Part shown: positions 16,275 through 24,680 of the stretch, in pieces
Numbering within the stretch: the stretch's first letter is position 1
How the letters are laid out: the number at the start of each line of letters is the position of its first letter
From: DATMNR01 sp963702765
GTDB taxonomy: Bacteria > Chloroflexota > Ktedonobacteria > Ktedonobacterales > Ktedonobacteraceae
Direction: 5' to 3'
DNA length: 64,000 nucleotides
Assembly (NCBI GenBank): GCA_963702765.1
Contig: CAVPEB010000036.1
Span: 68,910-132,909, forward strand
Made by a program: the position numbers and the translations under genes
The notes under the pieces: generated by a model
What the model was told of the DNA's origin: nothing
Databases searched by the model: none
The model's input: only the letters and a program-made list of their open reading frames with translations

Positions 16275-18857
16275 ATGGCACTAACGGAAATAATCCTGAC
16301 TACCATCTCAGAGCAAGTCTTCAGCTACGCACTTGAGCAAAGCCAGAGCATTGCGGGGGACTGGGTACGTAAAAAGCTAAACCTTGATCCAAAACAACAA
16401 GCCTTCAAACGCGCACTCAATAAAGCCTATCAAAAGTTCGAGAATAAATACCCTCAATGGGCAACCGATCTCTTTAACGCCAGCTTCCTTGGGAACGAGG
16501 GTGCACCCATACTGGCTCAGTTCTTGATACGTGACGGCCATCCTGATCCTAGCGAACTCGCTATACGCTGGGCTGAATCTTTAAACATCCGCAACCCTGA
16601 ACGTCACACTACTCTCGTGCGAGAGTTGGAACCAGCAGTCAGCGATTTTCTCGACTACATGGCAAGTGAACTCAAAAAAGAGCCAGAATTAAATGACCTG
16701 AACGACAGCCGCACATTTGAGCAGCTTGCCAGCGACCTGACGGCTATTCGCTTTAAGCTAGGTGCAGAGCAAGCTACGTCTGGCACACGCAAGGACTACT
16801 TGCATTGGCTAATAGAGCGCAATCTCTACCTTGACCCGCGAGGTACATTCCAAACTCAACGCCAGGTACAGGTGAAGCTTGACGAGGTCTATATCTCGCT
16901 GCGAGCTCAACGAGATAAGGCTCTCAGTGAGGTTGATCGCCGCCTCCTAGACCAAGAAATGGCAAAGCTCGAGGAGAAGATTGTGCGCGGGAATCTGCCC
17001 ACAGAGGAAATAGAGGATCAACAAGAACATCTCATGGCACGTCTCGAAAGCCGTATTCTTGATACCAAAAATGCGCCAGGGGAAATCATTGAACTGGCTG
17101 ATGCTGTCAAGCGCCACGAACGCCTGATTATATTAGGTGATCCTGGTAGTGGCAAAAGCACTTTGCTGCATTATCTAGCTCTTATACACGCTCAAGCTTT
17201 GTATGATGGACGAAGCGAAGCAGGATCAGAACTGGACACTGCTCGTTTCCCGATTTTGATTCGCATTGCTGACTACGCTGAACATGGCATGCCGAAAGGG
17301 AAATCACTCAGCCAATACCTGGCAGACTACTACGAAATGCACGAGTGTCCAAATTTTGGATTGTCTGACCTGTTAGCAAAAGAACTGATGGATGGTAACT
17401 GCTTGGTACTGCTAGATGGGCTAGATGAGATTGTGAACGCTGACGACCGGCGCAAAGTAGTCGAGCGCATTGAAGATTTCATTCGTTATCATGACAATCG
17501 TCCTAATCGCTTTGCGATAACCAGTCGTATCGCTGGATACCGCAGTGCCCCTTTGAGTGACCCATTTGTCCAATATACAGTACAGGAGATGGATGATAAT
17601 CAGATTCAGCGTTTTCTGGAACACTGGTGTACAGCAGTTGAAGCAGCGCAAACGCCGGAGTTATCCCAAGAAGCTCGAGAAATGGTAGCAAAAAGAGAGA
17701 TTGACGGTATCATGAAAGCGGTGCAAAGCTCGCCTGGAGTACACCGACTGGCTGCAAACCCATTACTATTGCGCACGCTTGCTCTTATCCACCGCACAGG
17801 TGCTCAACTGCCCCAGAAGCGTATTGAGCTCTATAAACTGGCGGCAGATACGCTAGCGCGTACATGGCGCATGGCACAAGGTGTCCCCGAATCAGCGCTG
17901 GTTAATGATAAGTACCTGACACGACTACTTGGCAGGCTAGCCTACTGGTTACATGAAAACAAGTCGACAGGCATCGCTACAGAGCATGATGTCTATAGAG
18001 AATTGGGCCAGGAGTGGGCACGCATTAAGGGCCTTGATTGGGATGAAGATAATCCTGATATTGAATACGAGGTCAAAAAATTCATACAAGCAGTACACGA
18101 ACATACAGGCCTTTTTGTTGAGCGAGCACCTAAAAGATATGGTTTTATGCACCTTACATTTGAGGAATACTATGCTGCACGCCATCTAGTAGCACGAAGT
18201 AGGGAGAGGGCAGGGCTCATTCGTGAGCATTTGCATAAGCCGCGCTGGGAAGAGCCGATCCTATTAGCGCTCGGATTCGTGGGGCTAGATTCACCAGATG
18301 ATGCTGCCGATTTACTCGAAACGGCTATTTTGGCAGAGAGTGAAGAGGCGAAGGAGTTAAGGTTTACTCCAAGTCGATATGAAGAATTGCTTGGACGTGA
18401 TTTTCTTTTTGCGCTGAGGTGTTTGGGGGATAATATTCCGGTGTGGCCAACGAACTTGAAAAAACTTGTTAAGCGACTGGCTGATGAGTTATTATATCAG
18501 AAAGGATCCGCTATATATTCACGCTATCGGCAAGCTTTGTACGAGAGACTAAAATACTTGACAGAAAGTGAAGGAGCAATTGCACTGTATCCTTATATCA
18601 TCGCTGCAATATACGATGCCGACGCTTACGTACGCTCCAATGCAGCACAGAGTTTAGGTCAACTCGCACAAGCCTCTTCAACTGCGCTCTCCACTCTCAT
18701 CGACACCCTGAATGATTCTGATGCTACCGTACGCTCTAGTGCAGCACAGAGTTTAGGTCAACTCACTCAACCCTCTTCTACTGCACTCTCCACTCTCATC
18801 GACGCTATGCTTCACGATACTAACGTTAACGTGCGCTCCAACGCAGCGCGAGTTTAG
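16275..18857 (+). CDS. NACHT-domain NTPase with HEAT repeats (frame interrupted at its 3' end)
   Basis: STAND-class NTPase. Residues 1-280 are a mostly helical N-terminal region of a type seen in bacterial NACHT proteins. The Walker A motif is GDPGSGKST (about 289-297), Walker B is CLVLLDGLDEI (about 376-386), and sensor-like ITSRIAGYR follows. Helical NACHT-associated segments end with GFMHLTFEEYYAARHLV. From about 775 the protein turns into 33-34-residue HEAT repeats beginning VRSNAAQSLGQL. The ORF stops at 18857 because of base losses inside near-identical repeats; the original frame resumes at 19107 and runs to 19532, so the intended protein is about 1085 residues. Bacterial NACHT proteins are known antiphage sensors. 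The weak start ATG at 16275 has AAGG 13 nt upstream. Confidence 0.88.
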   Translation: MALTEIILTTISEQVFSYALEQSQSIAGDWVRKKLNLDPKQQAFKRALNKAYQKFENKYPQWATDLFNASFLGNEGAPILAQFLIRDGHPDPSELAIRWAESLNIRNPERHTTLVRELEPAVSDFLDYMASELKKEPELNDLNDSRTFEQLASDLTAIRFKLGAEQATSGTRKDYLHWLIERNLYLDPRGTFQTQRQVQVKLDEVYISLRAQRDKALSEVDRRLLDQEMAKLEEKIVRGNLPTEEIEDQQEHLMARLESRILDTKNAPGEIIELADAVKRHERLIILGDPGSGKSTLLHYLALIHAQALYDGRSEAGSELDTARFPILIRIADYAEHGMPKGKSLSQYLADYYEMHECPNFGLSDLLAKELMDGNCLVLLDGLDEIVNADDRRKVVERIEDFIRYHDNRPNRFAITSRIAGYRSAPLSDPFVQYTVQEMDDNQIQRFLEHWCTAVEAAQTPELSQEAREMVAKREIDGIMKAVQSSPGVHRLAANPLLLRTLALIHRTGAQLPQKRIELYKLAADTLARTWRMAQGVPESALVNDKYLTRLLGRLAYWLHENKSTGIATEHDVYRELGQEWARIKGLDWDEDNPDIEYEVKKFIQAVHEHTGLFVERAPKRYGFMHLTFEEYYAARHLVARSRERAGLIREHLHKPRWEEPILLALGFVGLDSPDDAADLLETAILAESEEAKELRFTPSRYEELLGRDFLFALRCLGDNIPVWPTNLKKLVKRLADELLYQKGSAIYSRYRQALYERLKYLTESEGAIALYPYIIAAIYDADAYVRSNAAQSLGQLAQASSTALSTLIDTLNDSDATVRSSAAQSLGQLTQPSSTALSTLIDAMLHDTNVNVRSNAARV

Positions 18858-19330
18858 GTTCACTCGCTCAACCCTCTCCGGATGTTCTTTCCGCTCTCAT
18901 CCATACTATACTGCACGATACTGAAGCAAGCGTACGCTCCGCGCAGCACAGAGTTTAGGTCACTCGCTCATCTCTCCTGAAGCCCTCTCCGCTCTCATCC
19001 ATGCCTTGCTGCACGATACGAAGCAAGCGTACGCTCCCGGGCAGCACAGAGTTTAGGTCATCTCGCTCAACCCTCTCCTGAAGCCCTCTCCGCTCTCATC
19101 CATGCCTTGCTGCACGATGACGTTAACGTGCGATCCCGGGCAGCACAGAGCTTAGGTCATCTCGCTCATGCGTCCCCTGAGGTAATAGAGCTGTTTCTTG
19201 AAGCATTACAACAAGATGAAGTTTGGTCAGTACGCCGCAATTCAGCTCATTTTTTAGGTCAAATTGGCCAAAACAACGAGCAATCTATCCAAGCTTTGTT
19301 GCATGGTCTGTTGGATAACAACTACGATGT
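18628..19330 (+). repeat. Tandem 99-102-bp DNA repeats encoding HEAT units
   Basis: Seven to eight units begin GTRCG at about 18628, 18727, 18829, 18930, 19027, 19126, 19228 and 19327. The first two are 99 and 102 nt. The third is 101 and the fourth 97, having lost single bases at several places compared with their neighbours. The total loss is six, so the frame is restored afterwards. Units three to six are so alike that collapse or miscalling during assembly is plausible, as is recent unequal recombination. Confidence 0.85.
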
Positions 19331-19532
19331 GCGTATTGCCTGTGCCGAGGCATTGGCTCAGTTAGGCCAACGATTCCCAAATGAGGTAGAAGCAATTGAG
19401 AAGAAGTTAATTCAGGCTATTGACGATCCAGCATTCGATAAACTTGACTCTGTTGTAGGTCGTTCTGGCCACGACTATGCTTATGAAGGATTGTGGTTGT
19501 TGGTAGTTGGGGGAGAGCTTAAGGGAGATTAG
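19107..19532 (+). CDS. C-terminal HEAT-repeat part of the NACHT protein
   Basis: The frame is identical to that of 16275-18857. The 141 residues continue the repeat pattern (VRSRAAQSLGHL, VRRNSAHFLGQI, VRIACAEALAQL) and then end in a short non-repeat tail with GHDYAYEGLWLLVVGGEL, which probably closes the solenoid. There is no ribosome site before the internal ATG, so I read this as the distal part of one interrupted gene and not a separate one. In STAND sensors the C-terminal repeat fan recognises the trigger molecule, so variation in repeat number here would affect specificity. Confidence 0.75.
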   Translation: MLHDDVNVRSRAAQSLGHLAHASPEVIELFLEALQQDEVWSVRRNSAHFLGQIGQNNEQSIQALLHGLLDNNYDVRIACAEALAQLGQRFPNEVEAIEKKLIQAIDDPAFDKLDSVVGRSGHDYAYEGLWLLVVGGELKGD

Positions 19533-19545
19533 AAAGTGTGTGTAT

Positions 19546-19599
19546 ACAGAGATGCATTTAGAAACGCTGTGCATGTAGCGTTTCTAAATGCATCTCTGT
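19546..19599. terminator. Bidirectional hairpin between NACHT and YceI genes
   Basis: Two perfect 23-nt arms (19546-19568 and 19577-19599) surround an eight-base loop. It lies 13 nt after the NACHT stop and touches the end of the convergent YceI gene, so it can serve both directions. Confidence 0.8.
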
Positions 19600-19602
19600 G
19601 TG

Positions 19603-20307
19603 TTATGCCGATTTCGCTGTGAAAGTAAGAGTAATAACAACCTTATTTTGTGCAATTGCGATGTTGGCCAGGTTGGGCGGCTGGATACCGAAGTCTGTCA
19701 TGTAAATGGTGCTGGTTGCGGTTCCCGTTATTGTGTTGCCAACAACTTTTCCCTGTACATCAAAGACCTCTTTGTTGGTTTTGCCGTGCATAGTTAGATT
19801 ACCTGTGAGTTGAAAATGTACCGTCTGGCCATCGGTATAGCTTGATGGTAAGCCTTGCGTGCTGACAGAGACAAACGTGGCATTCGGGTAGGTGTCCGTT
19901 TGCAGCGAGTTTTGCTTGATGTAATCGTCACGTCTCTGTGCATCTGATTGCAACGTACTCAAGTCGACTGTAATGTTCATGGATGCGACGACTGGTGAAG
20001 TACCGGTTTTGATCTTGAAGCTCCCCTGAACAGAGTGGGTCGTGCCAATGGCATCATTATTCGGTTTATTTTGGAAAATCAGGTTTTCGTATACGCTATA
20101 GGATGCTGTGGTTTGGGCAGGTACGATCTGAAAGGTTTGCAGGCCTGTTGATGGCACTGGCGTTTCGGTGACAGTTACGGCACCTGGGGCGACATGAGTC
20201 TGGGTCTGGTTGACAGCATTTGCAAAGTGCGATGTGTAGAATACGCCAGCAACAATAATGATGATGACTGCGCCTATTCCGGCGAATAGGATGTTACGTC
20301 TTTTCAT
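19603..20307 (-). CDS. YceI-like lipocalin-fold protein, membrane-anchored
   Basis: The 234-residue product has a single N-terminal hydrophobic segment (ILFAGIGAVIIIIVAGVFY), acting as an uncleaved anchor or signal. A YceI domain follows, with YSVYENLIFQNKPNNDAIGTTHSVQGSFKI, MNITVDLSTLQSDAQRRDDYIK, FQLTGNLTMHGKTNKEVFDVQG and a C-terminal strand. YceI proteins are small beta-barrels that bind isoprenoid-like lipids outside the cytoplasm; the ligand here is unknown. The ATG at 20307 has TTGGAG five nt upstream. It is monocistronic, 178 nt downstream of a two-component system, with GC-rich repeat sequence between. Confidence 0.9.
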   Translation of the reverse strand: MKRRNILFAGIGAVIIIIVAGVFYTSHFANAVNQTQTHVAPGAVTVTETPVPSTGLQTFQIVPAQTTASYSVYENLIFQNKPNNDAIGTTHSVQGSFKIKTGTSPVVASMNITVDLSTLQSDAQRRDDYIKQNSLQTDTYPNATFVSVSTQGLPSSYTDGQTVHFQLTGNLTMHGKTNKEVFDVQGKVVGNTITGTATSTIYMTDFGIQPPNLANIAIAQNKVVITLTFTAKSA

Positions 20308-20356
20308 AAGAACTCCAATTTATGTCTTTTACGACTATTCAAACTCTTTTTACTCG

Positions 20357-20373
20357 CGCCGCCTCCGGCGGCG
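20357..20373. repeat. GC-rich palindrome, family CGCCGCCTnnGGCGGCG
   Basis: A 17-nt palindrome with CC at its centre. It is followed at 20403-20424 by a 22-nt string found exactly at 7631-7652. Related palindromes lie at 22707 and 22781. Confidence 0.7.
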
Positions 20374-20485
20374 AAGTGGTGGTAATAAGTGGGACTCGCT
20401 TTTGCATCCCCCAGATGCGCGGCCCCACACCCCGCCAAGGGGCCAGCAGGCCCCTTGGAACCCCATAGATTAGTTACTTGCCTTG

Positions 20486-21940
20486 TTATTCTGTATAGAA
20501 TTTCTGTTTCGGCAGGGATGTTATTTGTACTGATTCCTCCTCCTCTCTGATATCTGAATGCGTCTCGTACGCGAGGGGCAAAGCCAATGTTACGGTTGTG
20601 CCGTGTCCGGGAACGCTAGAGAAGGAGAGAGAACCACTGTGAGTTAACGCGATACTGCGTGCAATGGAAAGCCCAAGACCTGTGCCTCCTGCCTCACGCG
20701 AGCGGGCCTTATCCACTCGGTAAAAGCGTTCACCAAGGTGTGATAGATGTTCGGGATCAATACCGACCCCGTTGTCACTTACCTCCAGAAGCGCTTGTTC
20801 ATCTTTCGTCTTCGTGCGTACAATAATATGACCTCCAGAATAGCTATATTTCATGGCATTGTCTAGCAGCACCAGTAAAGCTTGCTCTAGCAAAAGCGGG
20901 TCTCCAATCACATAGGGTGTGCCAACATCCTCTATATGAAGCGTGATATCTTTTTGATCGGCTAGAGCCTGTATCCGTCGTGTTCCTCTCTGAGCCAGTT
21001 CAACCAGGTTTACCACTTCATGCTCCCGGTGGAGTGAAGTGTTGTCAAGCCGGGCAAGCGTCAGCAAGTTGTTTGAGAGACGTGCCATGCGATGCGATTC
21101 GACAACAATATCTTCTAATAGCGCAGCATCCTCGACATCAAAGCGCTCTCGACCTCGCAACAGAACCTCGGCATCGGCACGCAGCAAGGTCAGAGGTGTG
21201 CGAAGTTCGTGAGAGGCATCTGCGATGAAACGCTGCTGGTTAGACCATGCACGTCGTGCAGGTTCTAGAGCGCGGTTCGAAAGGAACAGGCCACCTACTC
21301 CCGCACCCAGCAACGCTACTCCTCCGATGCCCAGTAATAGTTTGAGCAGCAACGAGAGAGCGGCTTCCTGCGGCTGGACAGACTCGCCAATCACTACCAC
21401 GCCTGCATTTCCATTTCCTGTCTGATTAGGAACTACAAGGGCATAGCGATAGATCTGCCCTGTCGAGCCCCCCGCGTCGACGATATCGCTGGCTGGACGA
21501 CCCGTTTGCAAAGCTGTTTTTGCCAGCGAATTGTCAAGGAAAACAGATGGGAAGCTCGTAGTATTTTGACTTGCAAGCAAGTTGCCATTCTGATCAAAGC
21601 ATGCGACCTGCTCGGGCCTCTGGAAACCCTGACCGGGAGGCCCACCGAATTGTCCCTGTTGTCCCATTGCAGGACAAGCCTGGCTTGCAGAGTTTGTGTA
21701 CCATTCATTTTGATGGACAAGTGCATGTCCAGCAGCATCTGATGCGATAGGTGTCAGGAGGAAGTACTGAGTCCCGAAGTAAAGCGTGACGCCAAAGAGT
21801 ATCAGGGCCACACCCAGCACGCCACAATACCAGAGCGTCAGGCGGATGCGCAGTCCTTGAAACATGGCTGCACCTGCCTCCTGCGAGAGACTGCTCTTGT
21901 CGCGATGCACTTTTGACCTGATTTGACTTCTCCAGCTCAT
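20486..21940 (-). CDS. Two-component sensor histidine kinase
   Basis: Membrane kinase of 484 residues. TM1 lies at about 30-55 (LTLWYCGVLGVALILFGVTLYF), an extracytoplasmic sensor of about 130 residues follows, and TM2 lies near 195-215. Next come the phospho-acceptor H-box DASHELRTPLTLL (about 243), N-box DNAMKYSYSGG, G1 DNGVGID and G2 GGTGLGLSIA. The sensor loop has two Cys and Gly/Gln/Pro-rich sequence (QFGGPPGQGFQRPEQ); its signal is unknown. The ATG at 21940 has GGAAGGAG eight nt upstream and lies 17 nt after the response regulator, so the two are co-transcribed. Confidence 0.93.
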   Translation of the reverse strand: MSWRSQIRSKVHRDKSSLSQEAGAAMFQGLRIRLTLWYCGVLGVALILFGVTLYFGTQYFLLTPIASDAAGHALVHQNEWYTNSASQACPAMGQQGQFGGPPGQGFQRPEQVACFDQNGNLLASQNTTSFPSVFLDNSLAKTALQTGRPASDIVDAGGSTGQIYRYALVVPNQTGNGNAGVVVIGESVQPQEAALSLLLKLLLGIGGVALLGAGVGGLFLSNRALEPARRAWSNQQRFIADASHELRTPLTLLRADAEVLLRGRERFDVEDAALLEDIVVESHRMARLSNNLLTLARLDNTSLHREHEVVNLVELAQRGTRRIQALADQKDITLHIEDVGTPYVIGDPLLLEQALLVLLDNAMKYSYSGGHIIVRTKTKDEQALLEVSDNGVGIDPEHLSHLGERFYRVDKARSREAGGTGLGLSIARSIALTHSGSLSFSSVPGHGTTVTLALPLAYETHSDIREEEESVQITSLPKQKFYTE

Positions 21941-21957
21941 GCTGTTGCTCCTTCCAT

Positions 21958-22635
21958 CTATGACGCTTCGATTTTGTAACCCACTCCGCGCACAGTTTTG
22001 ATTAATGGATGAGTGAAGCCCTGATCTATCTTGTCGCGCAGGTAATGAATGTAAATATCTACTACATTCGAGAGCGCATCCAGGTCGTAGCGCCAGACGG
22101 CGTCAACGATTTGCGTGCGGGTAAGCACCCTTCCAGCATGGCGCATTAAGTATTCGAGGAGGGAAAATTCTTTGGCTGTTAACTCGATGATACGGCCATC
22201 CCGGCGCGCTTCGTGTCTCACCAGATCAAGTGTCAAATCTCCTACGCTGAGTTGGAGAGTCTCATCAAAACGACGGTCGCGGCGGCGCAACAGGGCATTT
22301 ACACGAGCCAGAAGTTCCTCCATTGCGAAAGGTTTCGTGAGATAGTCGTCTGCGCCAACATTGAGACCCGTCACACGATCTTCTACTGCCCCACGTGCGG
22401 TCAGCATCAATACAGGTGTCATTACGTGTTCAGCACGCATCTGGCGGCAGACCTCGATACCATCAATACCAGGTAGCATCAGGTCAAGGATCACTGCATC
22501 ATAGGTATCGCTCAGGGCCAGGTCAAGTCCTTCAATCCCGTCGTGCGCCAGGTCTACTGTATGCCGCTCTTCGAGTAAGACGCGGCGCAGTAGATATGCG
22601 ATGCGTTTTTCATCTTCCACTATTAGAATATGCAT
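21958..22635 (-). CDS. OmpR/PhoB-family response regulator
   Basis: The 225-residue regulator has a receiver domain (1-118) with acidic pocket EDE, phospho-acceptor Asp in AVILDLMLPG (about 51), Thr in LMLTARG and Lys in LTKPFAMEELLAR. A winged-helix DNA-binding domain (about 128-225) carries IELTAKEFSLLEYLMRH and TVRGVGYKIE. It pairs with the sensor kinase gene downstream. The ATG at 22635 has GAGG nine nt upstream. Likely targets are nearby: the motif ATGWGAAAATTCTCAT occurs at 22995 and 25766, in front of plus-strand genes, but a direct link is only an inference. Confidence 0.95.
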   Translation of the reverse strand: MHILIVEDEKRIAYLLRRVLLEERHTVDLAHDGIEGLDLALSDTYDAVILDLMLPGIDGIEVCRQMRAEHVMTPVLMLTARGAVEDRVTGLNVGADDYLTKPFAMEELLARVNALLRRRDRRFDETLQLSVGDLTLDLVRHEARRDGRIIELTAKEFSLLEYLMRHAGRVLTRTQIVDAVWRYDLDALSNVVDIYIHYLRDKIDQGFTHPLIKTVRGVGYKIEAS

Positions 22636-23032
22636 GGTTCTTTTCCTCTTTATATATTTTTATTCAGGCAATATGTTTTTCGTAATTGCTTTAATCTTTT
22701 TCTTTACGCCGCCTAAGGCGGCGGGTTGAGAAGTTGGTGGAGACAATCCATCCGATAGGTGCGGACTTAAGCATTTTTCTCGCCGCCTAAGGCGGCGAGC
22801 AGGGATGGACGTGAGCGGGGACACTCCGCACCCCGTTAGGGGACGATTCCACTTACTGCCTTCAAGTCCGAGCCTATGGGGGACACCTCACACTTCGGCA
22901 AAGGACTTCGTCCTCTGCACTCCTTACCAATTGAGAGGATTCTCTCTTCCTACACAATCATAGTCTTTTTTGATTGAAGTTAAATTGGAAAGAGATGTGA
23001 AAATTCTCATGGAATTGTAAATTTTCAAAATT
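22636..23032. repeat. Intergenic region with two CGCCGCCTAAGGCGGCG palindromes
   Basis: No gene is seen. Identical 17-nt palindromes sit at 22707-22723 and 22781-22797. Between and after them the sequence is GC-rich with further short inverted repeats, for example around a CCCCGTTAGGGG core near 22831. The AT-rich end (22960-23032) holds the 16-nt ATGTGAAAATTCTCAT motif at 22995-23010 and probably the old promoter of the glycosyltransferase relic. Confidence 0.6.
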
Positions 23033-23600
23033 ATGCTGACCATTTCACTCTCATGGGCAATCGCGGTAGACCTGACTCCTACCGCGAACCGTCCGTATGT
23101 TGGTTCGAGTCAGAACAATTCGGAGATAAGCCTGGCTTTAGGCTACAATGGCATCCAGCGCTTGCTGGGACAATTCGGTTTTGGTGGCAACAGTGCTGGT
23201 AGTAATACGAGCGGAAACACATCCCAGCAATTCCAACCTCCAGCTTCAAGTAACGGAACGACTACTGGAAATTTCCAATGTAAGTTCAAACGAGGCGGAT
23301 TCCATTATTCTGGAGACGAATCAGCCTGTTATGGCGTTGGGCGGCTTCTCAGGCAGTGATCCGATCTTAACGACGAGCCAGCTCGCTGCATTGGTAAAGA
23401 GTGGTGAGGTTCGCTACTTCTTGCTCAATGGCTCGGGAAATGGCGGTCCTGGCGGTAGCGGTCAGAGTACCTTAATCACGTGGATCACACAACATTCAAA
23501 GGTAATATCCTCCAGCCAATGGCAATCTGGTTCAACAAGTAGCGCTTCCAGTGGCTTTGGTGGTTCTGAACAGTTGTACGAAATAACCTCTGCATCGTGA
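23033..23600 (+). pseudogene. Relic of a GT39/YkcB-type membrane glycosyltransferase
   Basis: Two plus-strand frames carry pieces of one family. The first frame reads AVDLTPTANRPYVGSSQNNSE and LALGYNGIQRLLG, which belong to the middle of YkcA/B-type PMT_2 glycosyltransferases. After about 23280 a different frame reads SIILETNQPVMALGGFSGSDP, then LAALVKSGEVRYFLLNG, which is the C-terminal domain of the same family. The N-terminal catalytic membrane part and the segment between the two pieces are missing. The first piece begins just after an in-frame stop. An internal deletion plus frameshift, leaving a non-functional remnant, is the simplest reading. Confidence 0.75.
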
Positions 23601-23744
23601 ACGATGGAGTAATCAGGATTCATTGGAATAGGATTTGAGAAATCTCATTCTATTCCAATGGGTATCACATCATACCAACTTATACTGATGGTGCGGTGGA
23701 AAAAGCTCCGCAACTACTCATTCCGAAAGAAAGGAGGTATACCA

Positions 23745-24260
23745 ATGGAAGATCATGATAAGATTGCTCCGCGTCGACGAGGGTGCAGATGGCTCCTGAT
23801 CGGGGGTCTGGCCTTTGCCTTTATGCTCGCTCTTGGAGTGGGTGTACTACTAGGCACTTCGAGCGGGACAACCCAGGCTTCAGCCCTTACGACTGTAAGT
23901 AATAGTAGCTCCCAGTCACCGGCTTTCACGCAAGGAGGTGTTAACAGCTCCCAGTCGCTGACTTACTCTCAGGGAGGTGCCAATTACGCTCAGCCGGTGG
24001 CCGGAGGGCCAGGAGCAGGCAGGCCACAGGGGCAGGGCCAGTGTGAGTCATTTACTGTGTCGAGCGTGAGTGGCAATACAATCGTAGCCAAATCGTCGAA
24101 TGGCAGTTCGGTTACGATCCACACCACAGCGAGTACCAGTTATCGACAGGCTGGTAAGACTGTCACGGCAAGCGCCATTACTGCTGGCACTCGAATTCAC
24201 GTCATGGGCACCCACAATAGCGATGGGAGCATCACAGCCACCAGTATTGACATTGGTTAA
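23745..24260 (+). CDS. Membrane-anchored DUF5666-like protein
   Basis: 171 residues from the ATG at 23745, chosen for its perfect AAGGAGG site. A cytoplasmic basic N-terminus is followed by one hydrophobic helix (WLLIGGLAFAFMLALGVGVLLG). A Ser/Gln/Gly-rich linker contains repeated TQGGVNSSQSL-type units, and a small extracytoplasmic beta domain follows (SVSGNTIVAKSSNGSSVTIHT ... ITAGTRIHVMGTHNSDGSITATSIDI). That domain matches the DUF5666 pattern, an OB-like fold of unknown function often next to two-component systems and glycosyltransferases. No catalytic residues are evident. Confidence 0.72.
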   Translation: MEDHDKIAPRRRGCRWLLIGGLAFAFMLALGVGVLLGTSSGTTQASALTTVSNSSSQSPAFTQGGVNSSQSLTYSQGGANYAQPVAGGPGAGRPQGQGQCESFTVSSVSGNTIVAKSSNGSSVTIHTTASTSYRQAGKTVTASAITAGTRIHVMGTHNSDGSITATSIDIG

Positions 24261-24680
24261 TACTGGGCCACACAGTACACCAGCGATTAGTTCATCCTGA
24301 TCAATTGTTGCTGACTGTGGCACATGGATCCTGACGAGTCCAGGGTTACCCGAAATTCGTCAGGATCCAGTTTATGACACCTTTTTCACTTTGAGAAACC
24401 TCTATCACAACGATTGACCTAATTCTGAAGCTCTATCACAACATCAGAAAAAGGGCAGCCATTCAAGCAAGTTCATGAGAACTTTCCCATATTCCTCCAA
24501 TATGCTTCACATGATATTCGCTTACTATAGAAGTAGAGCAGGAAATATATCTTTGCTGACCACGTGTTAACGAACATAATGAGCATAAAACTACCTGAAG
24601 TTTAATATCTGAATAGCAGAGATACGATAACTTATAAAGTCCAAACAGTGTTTTCGAATTGAAAGCAAAGGAAAAAGAAT
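24261..24680. other. Intergenic region with hairpin and direct repeat
   Basis: No gene is seen in these 420 nt. A perfect 12-bp hairpin (24326-24337 with 24357-24368) follows the DUF5666-like gene and probably ends its transcript. Two exact copies of CTCTATCACAAC lie at 24400-24411 and 24431-24442, 31 nt apart, which is about three helical turns. They may be operator half-sites for the protease gene downstream. Confidence 0.5.

Noticed and set aside
16096..16284. A 62-codon hydrophobic ORF upstream of the NACHT gene
   Set aside because: It overlaps the promoter and the NACHT start, has no ribosome site, and its hydrophobicity comes from a T/G-rich stretch.
18850..19110. The tandem repeats as a CRISPR array
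   Set aside because: Units are 97-102 nt with no unique spacers and encode HEAT repeats in frame.
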